From TM7 phylum sp. oral taxon 351 (GTDB lineage: Bacteria > Patescibacteriota > Saccharimonadia > Saccharimonadales > Saccharimonadaceae): a stretch of 48,539 nt of DNA. Both the position numbers and the translations under genes were made by a program. Below, piece by piece: positions 7,706-15,732 of this stretch. Each line of letters starts with the position of its first letter. The first letter of the stretch is position 1. The notes below the pieces were generated by a model that saw nothing but the letters and a program-made list of their open reading frames with translations, was not told the origin of the DNA and ran no database searches. The stretch spans positions 1 through 48,539 of the forward strand of contig SDRH01000001.1 of the NCBI GenBank assembly GCA_007845165.1. The letters run 5' to 3'.

Positions 7706-8500
7706 TTAGTTATTATGGTGAACATCGTTTTCCAAAAATGGATTAACTAAATCCATCCACTCCAAAGGCAAATAAACAGATAGATAACCATGATTATATC
7801 CTTTCGCTTCATATACGGTACAATTGGGATGCATTTTTTGAAATAGCTTAGCCGATTCCTTAACGCAACTCATTTCTTTTTCACCATAAATATATAGAAC
7901 CTGCGCCTTGCTTTCTGCAATAGAATGTTTAAGCCTATATTCTCCCATATATGTTTGATATATAGTCACCAATGTTTTAATCGGCGTCCTTGGCATATCC
8001 TCCATATAATAGTCTTCTATTTCTTTCGGATAAGCCATATTAGGAAACATTTTTTTCATTAAACTCAACTGAATTTTACATGCATATTTACTAAACATAA
8101 GTTTTCCAAATAATTTTACAATAATCGTACCAACCCTTGCCAGCCTGGGTTGAGGAATACAAATACTACCATCTATTATTGCTTTCTGAGCTATATCGCT
8201 TTTTAGTGATAATAACTCAATAGCAATTTGACCTCCCAAAGAAACACCTCCCACAGCAAACAATTTTCCATTACAATTGTTTTTTATATAGTCCATAATT
8301 TGATGTGCTGAGTTTTCAGTTGAAATATACTCTTTTTGGTATTCTTCTCCATGGCCATCAAGTGTTGGTAAGATCACATGATATTTATCGGATAACATAC
8401 GAGCTTGCCGGAGATAATTCCACCAGGAGTTACCTCCGCCATGTATCAATAATATATGTGGAAATTTTTTATCACCAAATTCATGAAATATCATATTCAA
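7706..8500 (-). CDS. Alpha/beta hydrolase
   Basis: A serine hydrolase-fold protein of 264 residues. The oxyanion region is LLIHGGGNSWW, the nucleophile elbow GGVSLGGQ places the serine near residue 102, a later acidic residue is likely in YIYGEKE, and the catalytic histidine is likely in GYNHGYLS. The substrate is unknown. It may start at TTG 8500, which has GGAGG 5 bases upstream and overlaps the permease stop, or at ATG 8494 two codons later. Its codons differ from its neighbours, with frequent ATA isoleucine and TTA leucine where the zinc genes use ATC/ATT, suggesting separate acquisition. Confidence 0.8.
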   Translation of the reverse strand: MNMIFHEFGDKKFPHILLIHGGGNSWWNYLRQARMLSDKYHVILPTLDGHGEEYQKEYISTENSAHQIMDYIKNNCNGKLFAVGGVSLGGQIAIELLSLKSDIAQKAIIDGSICIPQPRLARVGTIIVKLFGKLMFSKYACKIQLSLMKKMFPNMAYPKEIEDYYMEDMPRTPIKTLVTIYQTYMGEYRLKHSIAESKAQVLYIYGEKEMSCVKESAKLFQKMHPNCTVYEAKGYNHGYLSVYLPLEWMDLVNPFLENDVHHNN

Positions 8501-9321
8501 AAAACCTCCACCACCTTCGCCACCAAAAACGCCATCACATTAAAAATTACGATCGTCGCCCCGGTCGGAGTGGCCACGAAATACGAAAAGATAATTCCCA
8601 TTACCATACAGAATACCGAAACGACCACTGAGCTAAAAACCACCGCCTTAAAACTTTTCACTATCTGCATCGCCGTCACCGTCGGGAAAATAATTAAACT
8701 CGAAATCAGAAGCGCGCCCACCAGTCGCATCCCCAGCACTACCACCACCGCACACAAAATCGCAAAAATTGTATTTAATCGCTCAGTTTTCAGCCCAATC
8801 GATTTGGCAAAATTCTCATCAAACGTCATCGCGAAAATCTCATGGTATTTCACGATAAAGAATAGGATCACCACGAGCGAAAAAATCACTCCCACTACCA
8901 CATCGAAATCATCTAGCGCCAGGATACTGCCGAATAAATAATTATTAATATCCGTATTCACCCCCTTCACTACCGAAATCACCAGAGTCCCCACCGCCAG
9001 CGCCCCCGCCGAAAGCATCGCAATCAAAGCATCCGCGTCCACCTTACTTTTCTGGTTCACCTGCAAAATCAAAATCGCCGCCAAAATTACTATCGGCAAA
9101 GCAAACTGTAGCGGCATCACGCCAATCACCGTCGCAATCGCAAAGGCGCCAAAACCCACATGTGAAAGTCCGTCACCAATCATTGCCTTTCGCCTCAAAA
9201 CCAAGGACACCCCGATCAGTCCTGCTGTCACTGCCAGTACCACCCCCACCACCAAGGCTTTCACCATAAATTGGTATTGCCACATTTCCAGAAACTTTTC
9301 CAAAATTCCGTTCATCGCCAC
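8497..9321 (-). CDS. znuB: Zinc/manganese ABC transporter permease, ZnuB family
   Basis: A 274-residue, almost wholly hydrophobic ABC-3 family permease with about eight membrane helices, including the typical RRKAMIGDGLSHVGFG segment near residues 43-58 that contacts the ATPase. Last of three genes ordered binding protein, ATPase, permease. A clear AGGAGG precedes the ATG at 9321, 3 bases after the ATPase stop. Its TGA stop overlaps the hydrolase start. It should form the channel for metal imported from the binding protein; zinc is preferred over manganese because of the partner's histidine-rich loop. Confidence 0.9.
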   Translation of the reverse strand: MAMNGILEKFLEMWQYQFMVKALVVGVVLAVTAGLIGVSLVLRRKAMIGDGLSHVGFGAFAIATVIGVMPLQFALPIVILAAILILQVNQKSKVDADALIAMLSAGALAVGTLVISVVKGVNTDINNYLFGSILALDDFDVVVGVIFSLVVILFFIVKYHEIFAMTFDENFAKSIGLKTERLNTIFAILCAVVVVLGMRLVGALLISSLIIFPTVTAMQIVKSFKAVVFSSVVVSVFCMVMGIIFSYFVATPTGATIVIFNVMAFLVAKVVEVF

Positions 9322-9324
9322 CTC

Positions 9325-10032
9325 CTATTTCCCCGCACCTTCACTATGGTCATGGCGATGAATTCTTTTCACGTATGCTTCCGTAGTTTCCATCGTCGCC
9401 ATCCCGTCCGATAGCGCCAAAATTTTATTCCCCACCAAATTCTGATGATCGAGATCGTGCGTAATCATCACCACCGTAATTCCCTGCGCATTCAATTTCA
9501 AAAGCTCTGCGTATAATTCCTTCTTCGATTTCGAATCCAAATTATTCCCTGGTTCATCCAAAATCAATAATTTCTTCGTCGCTACCACCGCCCGCGCCAA
9601 CCAAACTTTCTGCCTCTGTCCACCCGAAAGTTCCGCAAAATGTTTCTTTAATAATTTTTTCATCCCAAATTTCGCGAGCGCCGCTTCACATTTTTCCTTA
9701 TCACTCTTCGTGTAAAAAATTCCCCGTTTCTGATTGAGTAGTCCACTTAATACAATCTCTTCCACTGTCGCCGGAAAGTTCGCCGTTATCACCGTTTCCT
9801 GTGAAATATAGCCAATCTCCTTACGACTCATCCCGAGAAATTCCACATTTCCCGCACTTGGTTCTATCAAACCCAAAATCGTTTTAATTAAAGTGGTTTT
9901 TCCCGCCCCATTACAGCCAACCAAGCAGACAAAATCTCCCGCCAAAATCTCAAAATTAATCTTTCGAAACACCGGCGTTTTCGCGTATTCTACACTCAAA
10001 TTTTTTACTGCAATGATTGGCTGTTTTTCCAT
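9325..10032 (-). CDS. znuC: Zinc ABC transporter ATP-binding protein, ZnuC family
   Basis: A 235-residue ATPase with Walker A GCNGAGKTT, Q-loop YISQE, signature LSGGQRQK, Walker B LLILDEPGNNLD and switch histidine MITHD. The Walker B region reads EPGNNLD, a common form in metal transporters. The C-terminus ends in a short histidine-bearing tail (HRHDHSEG), which may sense or hold zinc. It sits 7 bases after the binding-protein gene and 3 bases before the permease gene. Confidence 0.92.
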   Translation of the reverse strand: MEKQPIIAVKNLSVEYAKTPVFRKINFEILAGDFVCLVGCNGAGKTTLIKTILGLIEPSAGNVEFLGMSRKEIGYISQETVITANFPATVEEIVLSGLLNQKRGIFYTKSDKEKCEAALAKFGMKKLLKKHFAELSGGQRQKVWLARAVVATKKLLILDEPGNNLDSKSKKELYAELLKLNAQGITVVMITHDLDHQNLVGNKILALSDGMATMETTEAYVKRIHRHDHSEGAGK

Positions 10033-10039
10033 AAAAATC

Positions 10040-11038
10040 CTATTTACTTAAAGCCAATAGATTTCGCTTCATTAAATCTACGTAAGTCACGCCCTTGGAA
10101 AAATCATCCGCCGTCACATTATGTGCCGAATGTAGTTCCAAAACTTCTGCGCCCGTATCTTTACTCACGGTTTCTGCAATCTTACCATTCGAAAGTTCGA
10201 TCTTGTAAATTTTCTTAATCTTTTCTTGCTTCACTTTATTGATTAAGAAACTAATCGTCTTTGCACTTGCTTCAGTTTGTTCTGAACAGCCCGAAAAAGC
10301 TGCCGCATATTTCAAACCAAATTCATCAGCAAAATAACGGAACGGAAAACGATCTGCCACCACAATTTCCGAAATTTTACCATCAATCGCCTGGTGTAAA
10401 TCCTTATCTACTTGCGCAATTTCTGCCACGTATTTTTCGGCATTATCATTGATCTTAGTCTTTTCGTCTGCATCAATTTCGGAAGCCACTTCTGCGATTT
10501 TCTTCACGATTTCCATCGCCTTTTTTGGACTCGTCCAAACATGTTCATCAATTTCTGGACCTTCTTCTTCCTCGTCATGCTCGTGTTTATGCGCATGCGA
10601 TTCGTGGTCGTGGTCATGGTTGTGGTCATGTTCATCCTCATCTTCCATTCCTTCCACGATTTCTTCTTCCACCGTCGAAACCAGATCCACCAGCTTCACT
10701 ACGTGGGTCTTTTTCGTGTCCACATCTTTCAAAACCTTCTTCACCCAATCATCCGAGTCGCCGCCCACATAGACAAACATATCCGCATTCTTAATATCGA
10801 TAATATCTTGCGGTGTTGGTTCATAGGTATGGGTTTCCGCTCCCGGCTTCACCAACATCTTTGTACTAATATTCGTATTTTTCGTCACCGCTCTGGCAAA
10901 ATCATAGCCCGGGAAACTGGTCGATACTACTGAATACTTTTTTTGTTCAAACTTTTCTCGATTTAATACCAAGAAAGCCAATAATCCCACCACCAAAACT
11001 AGGCCGAAAATCGCCCATAACTTTTTCAAATTTTTCAT
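10040..11038 (-). CDS. znuA: Zinc-binding protein of ABC transporter, ZnuA/AdcA-like
   Basis: A 332-residue cluster A-I metal-binding protein. It has an N-terminal hydrophobic segment (about 7-25), the GAETHTYEPTP metal-site motif, a long His/Asp/Glu loop (about residues 125-165) typical of zinc importers, DEHVWTSP with the second metal histidine, and the C-terminal LHSAHNVT...GVTYVDLM region found in Firmicutes-type members. There is no cysteine near the N-terminus, so it is not a lipoprotein and is probably held by its uncleaved membrane segment. AAGGAG precedes the ATG. With ZnuC and ZnuB it forms a complete importer. Confidence 0.92.
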   Translation of the reverse strand: MKNLKKLWAIFGLVLVVGLLAFLVLNREKFEQKKYSVVSTSFPGYDFARAVTKNTNISTKMLVKPGAETHTYEPTPQDIIDIKNADMFVYVGGDSDDWVKKVLKDVDTKKTHVVKLVDLVSTVEEEIVEGMEDEDEHDHNHDHDHESHAHKHEHDEEEEGPEIDEHVWTSPKKAMEIVKKIAEVASEIDADEKTKINDNAEKYVAEIAQVDKDLHQAIDGKISEIVVADRFPFRYFADEFGLKYAAAFSGCSEQTEASAKTISFLINKVKQEKIKKIYKIELSNGKIAETVSKDTGAEVLELHSAHNVTADDFSKGVTYVDLMKRNLLALSK

Positions 11039-11080
11039 TTCTTACTCCTTATTCTACTATTAAAATTCTGAGTAAAAAAT

Positions 11081-11266
11081 TTAATCAATCAAGCAATTCC
11101 CTCGTGAAACTTCATTCACTCCGCGTTTATCTAAAAGTCTCAAATGAAAAATTCGAAACAAACATTTCGCACAAATCGTTAGTCTCGGTAAACTACTGAA
11201 AATGCGGGAAGCTCCCTTTTCACTCCCGCATTCCACCGCATGTCCGCAAAGTCGACAATGGTGCAT
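11081..11266 (-). CDS. Small cysteine-rich protein, possible zinc ribbon
   Basis: A 61-residue frame with two CxxC pairs (C4-C7 and C32-C35) plus C13 and C57, and two leading histidines. The cysteine spacing suits a small zinc-binding knuckle. An AGAGG lies 6 bases before the ATG, one base separates it from the upstream stop, and the zinc importer follows, all of which support a real gene. No family is recognised. It could be a metal-responsive accessory or a chance frame. Confidence 0.5.
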   Translation of the reverse strand: MHHCRLCGHAVECGSEKGASRIFSSLPRLTICAKCLFRIFHLRLLDKRGVNEVSRGNCLID

Positions 11267-11267
11267 C

Positions 11268-12287
11268 TTAGCCTCTTGGTGGTTCGCCTTCCGGCTCGTT
11301 TAATAATTTCTTTGACTTGATTTCGTAGCGCTTACCGTTAATTGGCGAAACATAATAATCTTCGTTCAAAAGATTCACAAACATCGTCAAATCCTTGTCA
11401 TCCATCATAATAATCGCACCATCATCATCGGTCATTAGTTCCAGCTTCATCTCATCCGCGTAGTCCACCAATTGTTCTTGTGACATCTGCTCTTCGATAT
11501 TCATGTCTTGTAACTTCTTCACCAAAGGCTTCTTGTCCATCAAAAGCGCATTCAAAGTTAAGCCTTCCGCAAAAGAAAGTTTATATTTTTCTTCAATCTC
11601 TTTTGCCTTCGCTTCGGCTAGCATTTGTGACTTATAATCATATTGAAAAAGATTTTCAAACTTCGTCTGATTAAAAATCACTACTGATCCATCGACAAAA
11701 GCCACCTGGTTATCATCTGGCATCTTCAAAGCCACTTCCGCAGAGAACGGCTCAAAGCTTTCCCCATTCAATTCCCAAGAAGTCTTCGCATTTAAGGCTG
11801 AAGCCGCAGAAATTCCTTTCGCAATATAAAAAACTTTCGTACCATCGTCGCCGCCTGGATAAGAAAACTTCGCGATAATCCCCTTCATTTTCTTGAATTG
11901 GTGTTCATTATCGGTGAAATAATCGATGTCTTTGTATTCTTTTTCGATCAAATTTAATAGGCTCTCCGCCCGAATCACCTTTGAAAGATCGGTACGATAA
12001 ATCACCTTATCTTCACCGTCTGATTTTTCATATTCGCGGCATTCCAGACCTTTTTCCGCACCCGAAATCACATAAGCAATCGCTTCCCCCATAAACATCT
12101 GCTTCACTGAATTAGTCAATTTTTCAGAATAGCGAATCTTAAACGGCGTGTAGTTTTTATTGAACAAAAATAGTTCACACGACACGTTATTTTTTACTTC
12201 ATCAAGCTCATTCGCCCATAAAAATACATCAAAATCGTTCAATTTTCGAATTTCAGAGTTCGTAATTTCAGTCTTTTCGGAATCCAT
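11268..12287 (-). CDS. DUF4868 family protein, similar to Kiwa component KwaB
   Basis: A 339-residue soluble protein. The central-to-C-terminal stretch (about 190-265) has the pattern of DUF4868: VAFVDGSVVIFNQTKFENLF, then a helical segment with EIEEKYKL and a paired-lysine segment LVKKL. DUF4868 includes KwaB of the Kiwa anti-phage system, which normally works with the membrane protein KwaA. No KwaA-like multi-pass protein is adjacent, so this is either a lone relative or has another partner. The family call is from memory of the pattern, without a profile search. The start has GAGGTG 3 bases upstream. It lies between the CYTH gene and a small cysteine-rich frame. Confidence 0.6.
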   Translation of the reverse strand: MDSEKTEITNSEIRKLNDFDVFLWANELDEVKNNVSCELFLFNKNYTPFKIRYSEKLTNSVKQMFMGEAIAYVISGAEKGLECREYEKSDGEDKVIYRTDLSKVIRAESLLNLIEKEYKDIDYFTDNEHQFKKMKGIIAKFSYPGGDDGTKVFYIAKGISAASALNAKTSWELNGESFEPFSAEVALKMPDDNQVAFVDGSVVIFNQTKFENLFQYDYKSQMLAEAKAKEIEEKYKLSFAEGLTLNALLMDKKPLVKKLQDMNIEEQMSQEQLVDYADEMKLELMTDDDGAIIMMDDKDLTMFVNLLNEDYYVSPINGKRYEIKSKKLLNEPEGEPPRG

Positions 12288-12323
12288 ATCACCTCACTAT
12301 TTTTCTATTAGTTTAGCACACTT

Positions 12324-12866
12324 TTACTTCGCTGTTTCACCGTAAGTATCTTTTACTACCAAATCCGGCAAAATATTTAAGTCCATCATCAAAACCTCAA
12401 TGCGATTTCGTATTTCTTCGGCCTCTGATTCATTTTCCAAAACCGCCTCGAATTTAATATAAGATTTGCGGCCATGTTCGATTTGGTCAAGATAAATCGT
12501 AATGCCGTTTTCCAGCACTACTTCTTGACGTGTTCTCGAAACTTCCGACTGAATAATCAATCCCATCTGCAATAAAATATTCGCCGCTTCTGCGTAACTT
12601 GAAACCAAAGTTTCGTGTACTAAATCTATCTTCGATTTTTCCAGATGCCTCTTACAAATCAAACTATAACGTGCTGGTCGGTCCACCGCCTTTACGTCCA
12701 TTCTTAAAATCATTCTGGCAAAATTATTGTGTTCTTCATAATTTCTCGGCACAAAAATTCGTGAGTGCTGCCAATACATTGGGTCAAAATCATAACCCAA
12801 ATTCATTAAGCGGTTTTCTAATTTATCGACGTCCTTTACTTCTGCTTTAACAATAATTTTTTTCAT
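12324..12866 (-). CDS. CYTH-like (class IV adenylate cyclase/thiamine triphosphatase superfamily) protein
   Basis: A 180-residue protein with the alternating basic/acidic strands of triphosphate-tunnel enzymes: the N-terminal KKIIVKAEVKD strand, LENRLMNLGYDFD, a strand with RMDVKAVD, RYSLICKRHLE, then TRQEVVLENGITIYLDQIEHGRKSYIKFEAVLE. The usual ExExK signature is altered to KAEVK, so catalytic competence is uncertain. Its ATG overlaps the RNase H stop by ATGA. The members cleave or bind triphosphate compounds; the substrate cannot be given. Confidence 0.65.
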   Translation of the reverse strand: MKKIIVKAEVKDVDKLENRLMNLGYDFDPMYWQHSRIFVPRNYEEHNNFARMILRMDVKAVDRPARYSLICKRHLEKSKIDLVHETLVSSYAEAANILLQMGLIIQSEVSRTRQEVVLENGITIYLDQIEHGRKSYIKFEAVLENESEAEEIRNRIEVLMMDLNILPDLVVKDTYGETAK

Positions 12867-13318
12867 TCTTCACTCGTTTTCACCGTTAAAATTTCTAAAC
12901 CCGGAAAGCTTGTCTTTTCTCGTGCCTTGTTCGCCCACTCATCAGCTAGCTCATTTTCTGTCGTACCATTATGGCCACGCACCCAAACTAATTTCGCGTT
13001 TGCTTCCCTGTAAGCTTTGAACACTTTTTTTACTAAACTCAAATTTTTAATTGGTCCGCTCTTCTTTTTCCAACCATTCTTTTCCCAAGACGGCGCCCAT
13101 TTCGTCAGTACATTAATCCAAAATTCCGAGTCAGTCCAAATTTCCGCCTCTTCGCCCGCTAACACCTTAAGAGCTTCCAGAATTGCCGAACCTTCCATTC
13201 GAATATTTGTCGTTAAATCTTCTCGCCCCATCGCTACCGGTTTTTTGTCTTCAATTACAGAAAATCCCCCCGGCCCCGGATTCGGTGACGCGCTTCCATC
13301 TGTCCATAATTTTCTCAT
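12863..13318 (-). CDS. rnhA: Ribonuclease HI family protein
   Basis: Cleaves RNA in RNA-DNA hybrids. With the start at ATG 13318 the protein is 151 residues, the normal size. Catalytic acids are visible as D7 in WTDGSASPNPG, a glutamate in EGSAILEAL, aspartate in TDSEF and the late VRGHNGTTENELAD motif with its histidine and final aspartate. The frame is open 20 codons further up, into pilC, but AGAGG lies 5 bases before ATG 13318, which decides the start. It sits 7 bases after pilC. Confidence 0.92.
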   Translation of the reverse strand: MRKLWTDGSASPNPGPGGFSVIEDKKPVAMGREDLTTNIRMEGSAILEALKVLAGEEAEIWTDSEFWINVLTKWAPSWEKNGWKKKSGPIKNLSLVKKVFKAYREANAKLVWVRGHNGTTENELADEWANKAREKTSFPGLEILTVKTSEE

Positions 13319-13325
13319 TTTACCT

Positions 13326-14537
13326 CTATTTCTGGATTTGTGACACCAATTGATAAATCGGCATGAGCACACCGGCAATAATTACCGCCACCATCAAAGC
13401 CATAATCACCAACATAATTGGTTCAATCAATGTCGAAATCGTATTAATTTGCTGATCTAATTCGTCTTCATAGACGTTCGCTGCCTTACCCAGCATTTCA
13501 TCAATTTTACCAGATTCTTCACCAATTGCCGCCATTTGTGGCAGTAATGGCAAAATATAATCTAGTTCCTTCAGCGATGCCGATAGTGTCTTACCCTGCT
13601 TCACTTTTTCCGAAACTTCCTTAATTTCTTCTTCCATAATTAAGTTATTAATTGCTTCGGCTGAAATCGCTAAAGTATCCTGAATCGACACGCCCGTCGA
13701 GAGCAAGTTTTCCGCCGTACGTGCGAAACGTCCATTATATAGACGCCAAAACATCGATTTAAATACCGGAATATTAAGTTTAATTCTCGCTAGGACATGG
13801 CGTCCACTATCTGTGCGCACAAATTGAAATACGAAATAAATAGTCAAACCAATCACAATTGTCACTAGCCACCACATATTCACCAGGAAGTTCGTTTGCT
13901 CCACCAGTAGCTTAGTAATCATCGGTAAATCCTTCCCCAGGTCATGATAAAGCTGTTGCACCTGCGGCACCACCGCGATCACCATAAATACCAAAACCGC
14001 AATAATCACCGCGAGTACAATCGCTGGGTAGGTTAAGGAATTTTTGATCCTCGTCACCATCGCGTGATCTTTTTCTTGCTGATCGGCTAATCGTCTTAAA
14101 GATTTATCCAGCGTACCAGAAGATTCACCAGCCTTCAAAAGCGCTAGATAAATTCGGTTAAATACATCTGGAAATTTCGCACAAGCCTGCGTCAAACTTT
14201 TACCCGCTTCCACGTCCGCCAAAATCGATTCCGTCACCCGACGCATTGGTTTACTCTCTGTCTGTTCAATCAAAACTCTCAAAGAATTCGAAAGTGGTAA
14301 GCCCGCCCCAATCAGCGTGGAAAATTGTCTCGTGAAAACGATTTTATCTTTCGTGGTAACCTTGTTTTTAAATTTATCAAAAAAACTGTCGCCCGAAGTA
14401 TCTTCCGTCACTGTGTCTGGCGTATAACCACGCTCAATCAAAAGTTTACCAGCGGCGCGTTCATTTTCTGCCTGAATTACACCCTTGATAATTGCACCCG
14501 ACTTACTATCGCGGGCCTTATAAATATATCGGTTCAT
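13326..14537 (-). CDS. pilC: Type IV pilus inner-membrane platform protein PilC
   Basis: A 403-residue GspF/PilC protein. Two homologous cytoplasmic T2SF domains (about 70-190 and 270-385) each precede hydrophobic segments, giving three membrane helices. Recognisable family strings include FTRQFSTLIGAGLPLSNSL and MAAIGEESGKIDEML. PilC anchors the retraction and extension motors to the membrane. Its ATG touches the pilT stop and it follows pilB and pilT, the standard order. Confidence 0.95.
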   Translation of the reverse strand: MNRYIYKARDSKSGAIIKGVIQAENERAAGKLLIERGYTPDTVTEDTSGDSFFDKFKNKVTTKDKIVFTRQFSTLIGAGLPLSNSLRVLIEQTESKPMRRVTESILADVEAGKSLTQACAKFPDVFNRIYLALLKAGESSGTLDKSLRRLADQQEKDHAMVTRIKNSLTYPAIVLAVIIAVLVFMVIAVVPQVQQLYHDLGKDLPMITKLLVEQTNFLVNMWWLVTIVIGLTIYFVFQFVRTDSGRHVLARIKLNIPVFKSMFWRLYNGRFARTAENLLSTGVSIQDTLAISAEAINNLIMEEEIKEVSEKVKQGKTLSASLKELDYILPLLPQMAAIGEESGKIDEMLGKAANVYEDELDQQINTISTLIEPIMLVIMALMVAVIIAGVLMPIYQLVSQIQK

Positions 14538-15688
14538 TAGGCGCCTTTCACAATCCTTTCAAATTCACGTACATCTACCGCATATTCTCTTGCACTATCA
14601 TAAGTCACCGTTCCCTGTTGGACTAATTTTGCCAAAGTGCGATCCATGGTCTGCATCCCCTCTGACGCCCCGGTCTGAATCGCCGTATCCAGTTGGTGAG
14701 TTTTGCCTTCGCGAATAATCGAGCGAATTGCGGTGTTCGCCACCATAATTTCTGCCGCACAAACACGGCCACCACCGATCGCTGGCACTAGACGCTGCGA
14801 ACAAACTGCCATCAAAATCCCTGCGAGCTGTGAACGAATTTGTGGCTGTTGTTCGGCTGGGAAGACGTCAATCATACGGTCCACTGATTGCGCCGCTGAG
14901 TTAGTGTGCAAAGTCGCAAACACCAAGTGACCAGTTTCCGCAATTGTAATCGCCGCACTAATCGTCTCAAGGTCACGCATCTCACCGAGTAGCACCACAT
15001 CCGGGTCTTCACGTAAAGCCGACTTCAAAGCTCGACTAAACGAATACGTATCATAATGTACTTCACGTTGTGCCACCAAACTTCGCTTCGATTTATGGGT
15101 AAACTCAATCGGATCTTCAATTGTTAAAATATGCACCGATTTTTCACTATTGATCTTATTAATAATTGCCGCCAGTGTGGTCGATTTACCAGAACCGGTC
15201 GGCCCCGTCACCAAAACCAAACCACGTGGATAATCTGCAAAGCCCGAAATCACCTGTGGCATACCCAATTCTTCAATCGTTGGCATCTTAGTAGGAATCA
15301 AACGAAAAGCTGCCGCAAGGTGTCCTTTTTCGTTAAAGGCATTCACACGAAAACGTGCAATTTCCCCGAAAGCAAATGAATAGTCGAATTCCTTATCCTT
15401 CGCCAAAGTTTCACGTTGCATTGAATCTAGTGTCGAGAAAATCAAGGTGTCGACAATTTCCGTAGTTAAAATCGGCGTGTTTGGAATTGGCACTAGCGAC
15501 CCGTCAATACGTAAGATTGGTGGCAACCCCACCTGAATATGCAAATCCGAAGCCCCGTGCTTAATACAAGCCTCTAATAATGTTTCAATTTTCACCGAAT
15601 TTGGCACGGCAGTTGGTGATGAAGCGGCTGCAGCAGCCTGCGCTGCGGCTGTTGAACGTACGCTCGTCTGTGCTTGATTTTCTTGCAT
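14537..15688 (-). CDS. pilT: Type IV pilus retraction ATPase PilT
   Basis: A 383-residue secretion ATPase of the PilT group. It shows Walker A GPTGSGKSTT, the Asp box around LTIEDPIEF, Walker B DVVLLGEMRD, a His box GHLVFATLHTN, and the PilT-specific motif AIRSIIREGKTHQLDT. The first 30 residues are an Ala/Ser-rich tail before the conserved start at VKIETLLEACIKHGASDLHI. AAGAGG lies 6 bases before the ATG. Together with PilB it supports twitching-type retraction, which in epibiotic Saccharibacteria is thought to help host contact. Confidence 0.96.
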   Translation of the reverse strand: MQENQAQTSVRSTAAAQAAAAASSPTAVPNSVKIETLLEACIKHGASDLHIQVGLPPILRIDGSLVPIPNTPILTTEIVDTLIFSTLDSMQRETLAKDKEFDYSFAFGEIARFRVNAFNEKGHLAAAFRLIPTKMPTIEELGMPQVISGFADYPRGLVLVTGPTGSGKSTTLAAIINKINSEKSVHILTIEDPIEFTHKSKRSLVAQREVHYDTYSFSRALKSALREDPDVVLLGEMRDLETISAAITIAETGHLVFATLHTNSAAQSVDRMIDVFPAEQQPQIRSQLAGILMAVCSQRLVPAIGGGRVCAAEIMVANTAIRSIIREGKTHQLDTAIQTGASEGMQTMDRTLAKLVQQGTVTYDSAREYAVDVREFERIVKGA

Positions 15689-15732
15689 ATTTACCTCTTA
15701 TCTTTATTTTACCATAAACTTTTTTATCTTCA

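Noticed and set aside
10412-10933. 173-codon frame opposite znuA
   Set aside because: It is the complement of the His/Asp/Glu-rich loop and the conserved znuA frame; the real gene is on the minus strand.
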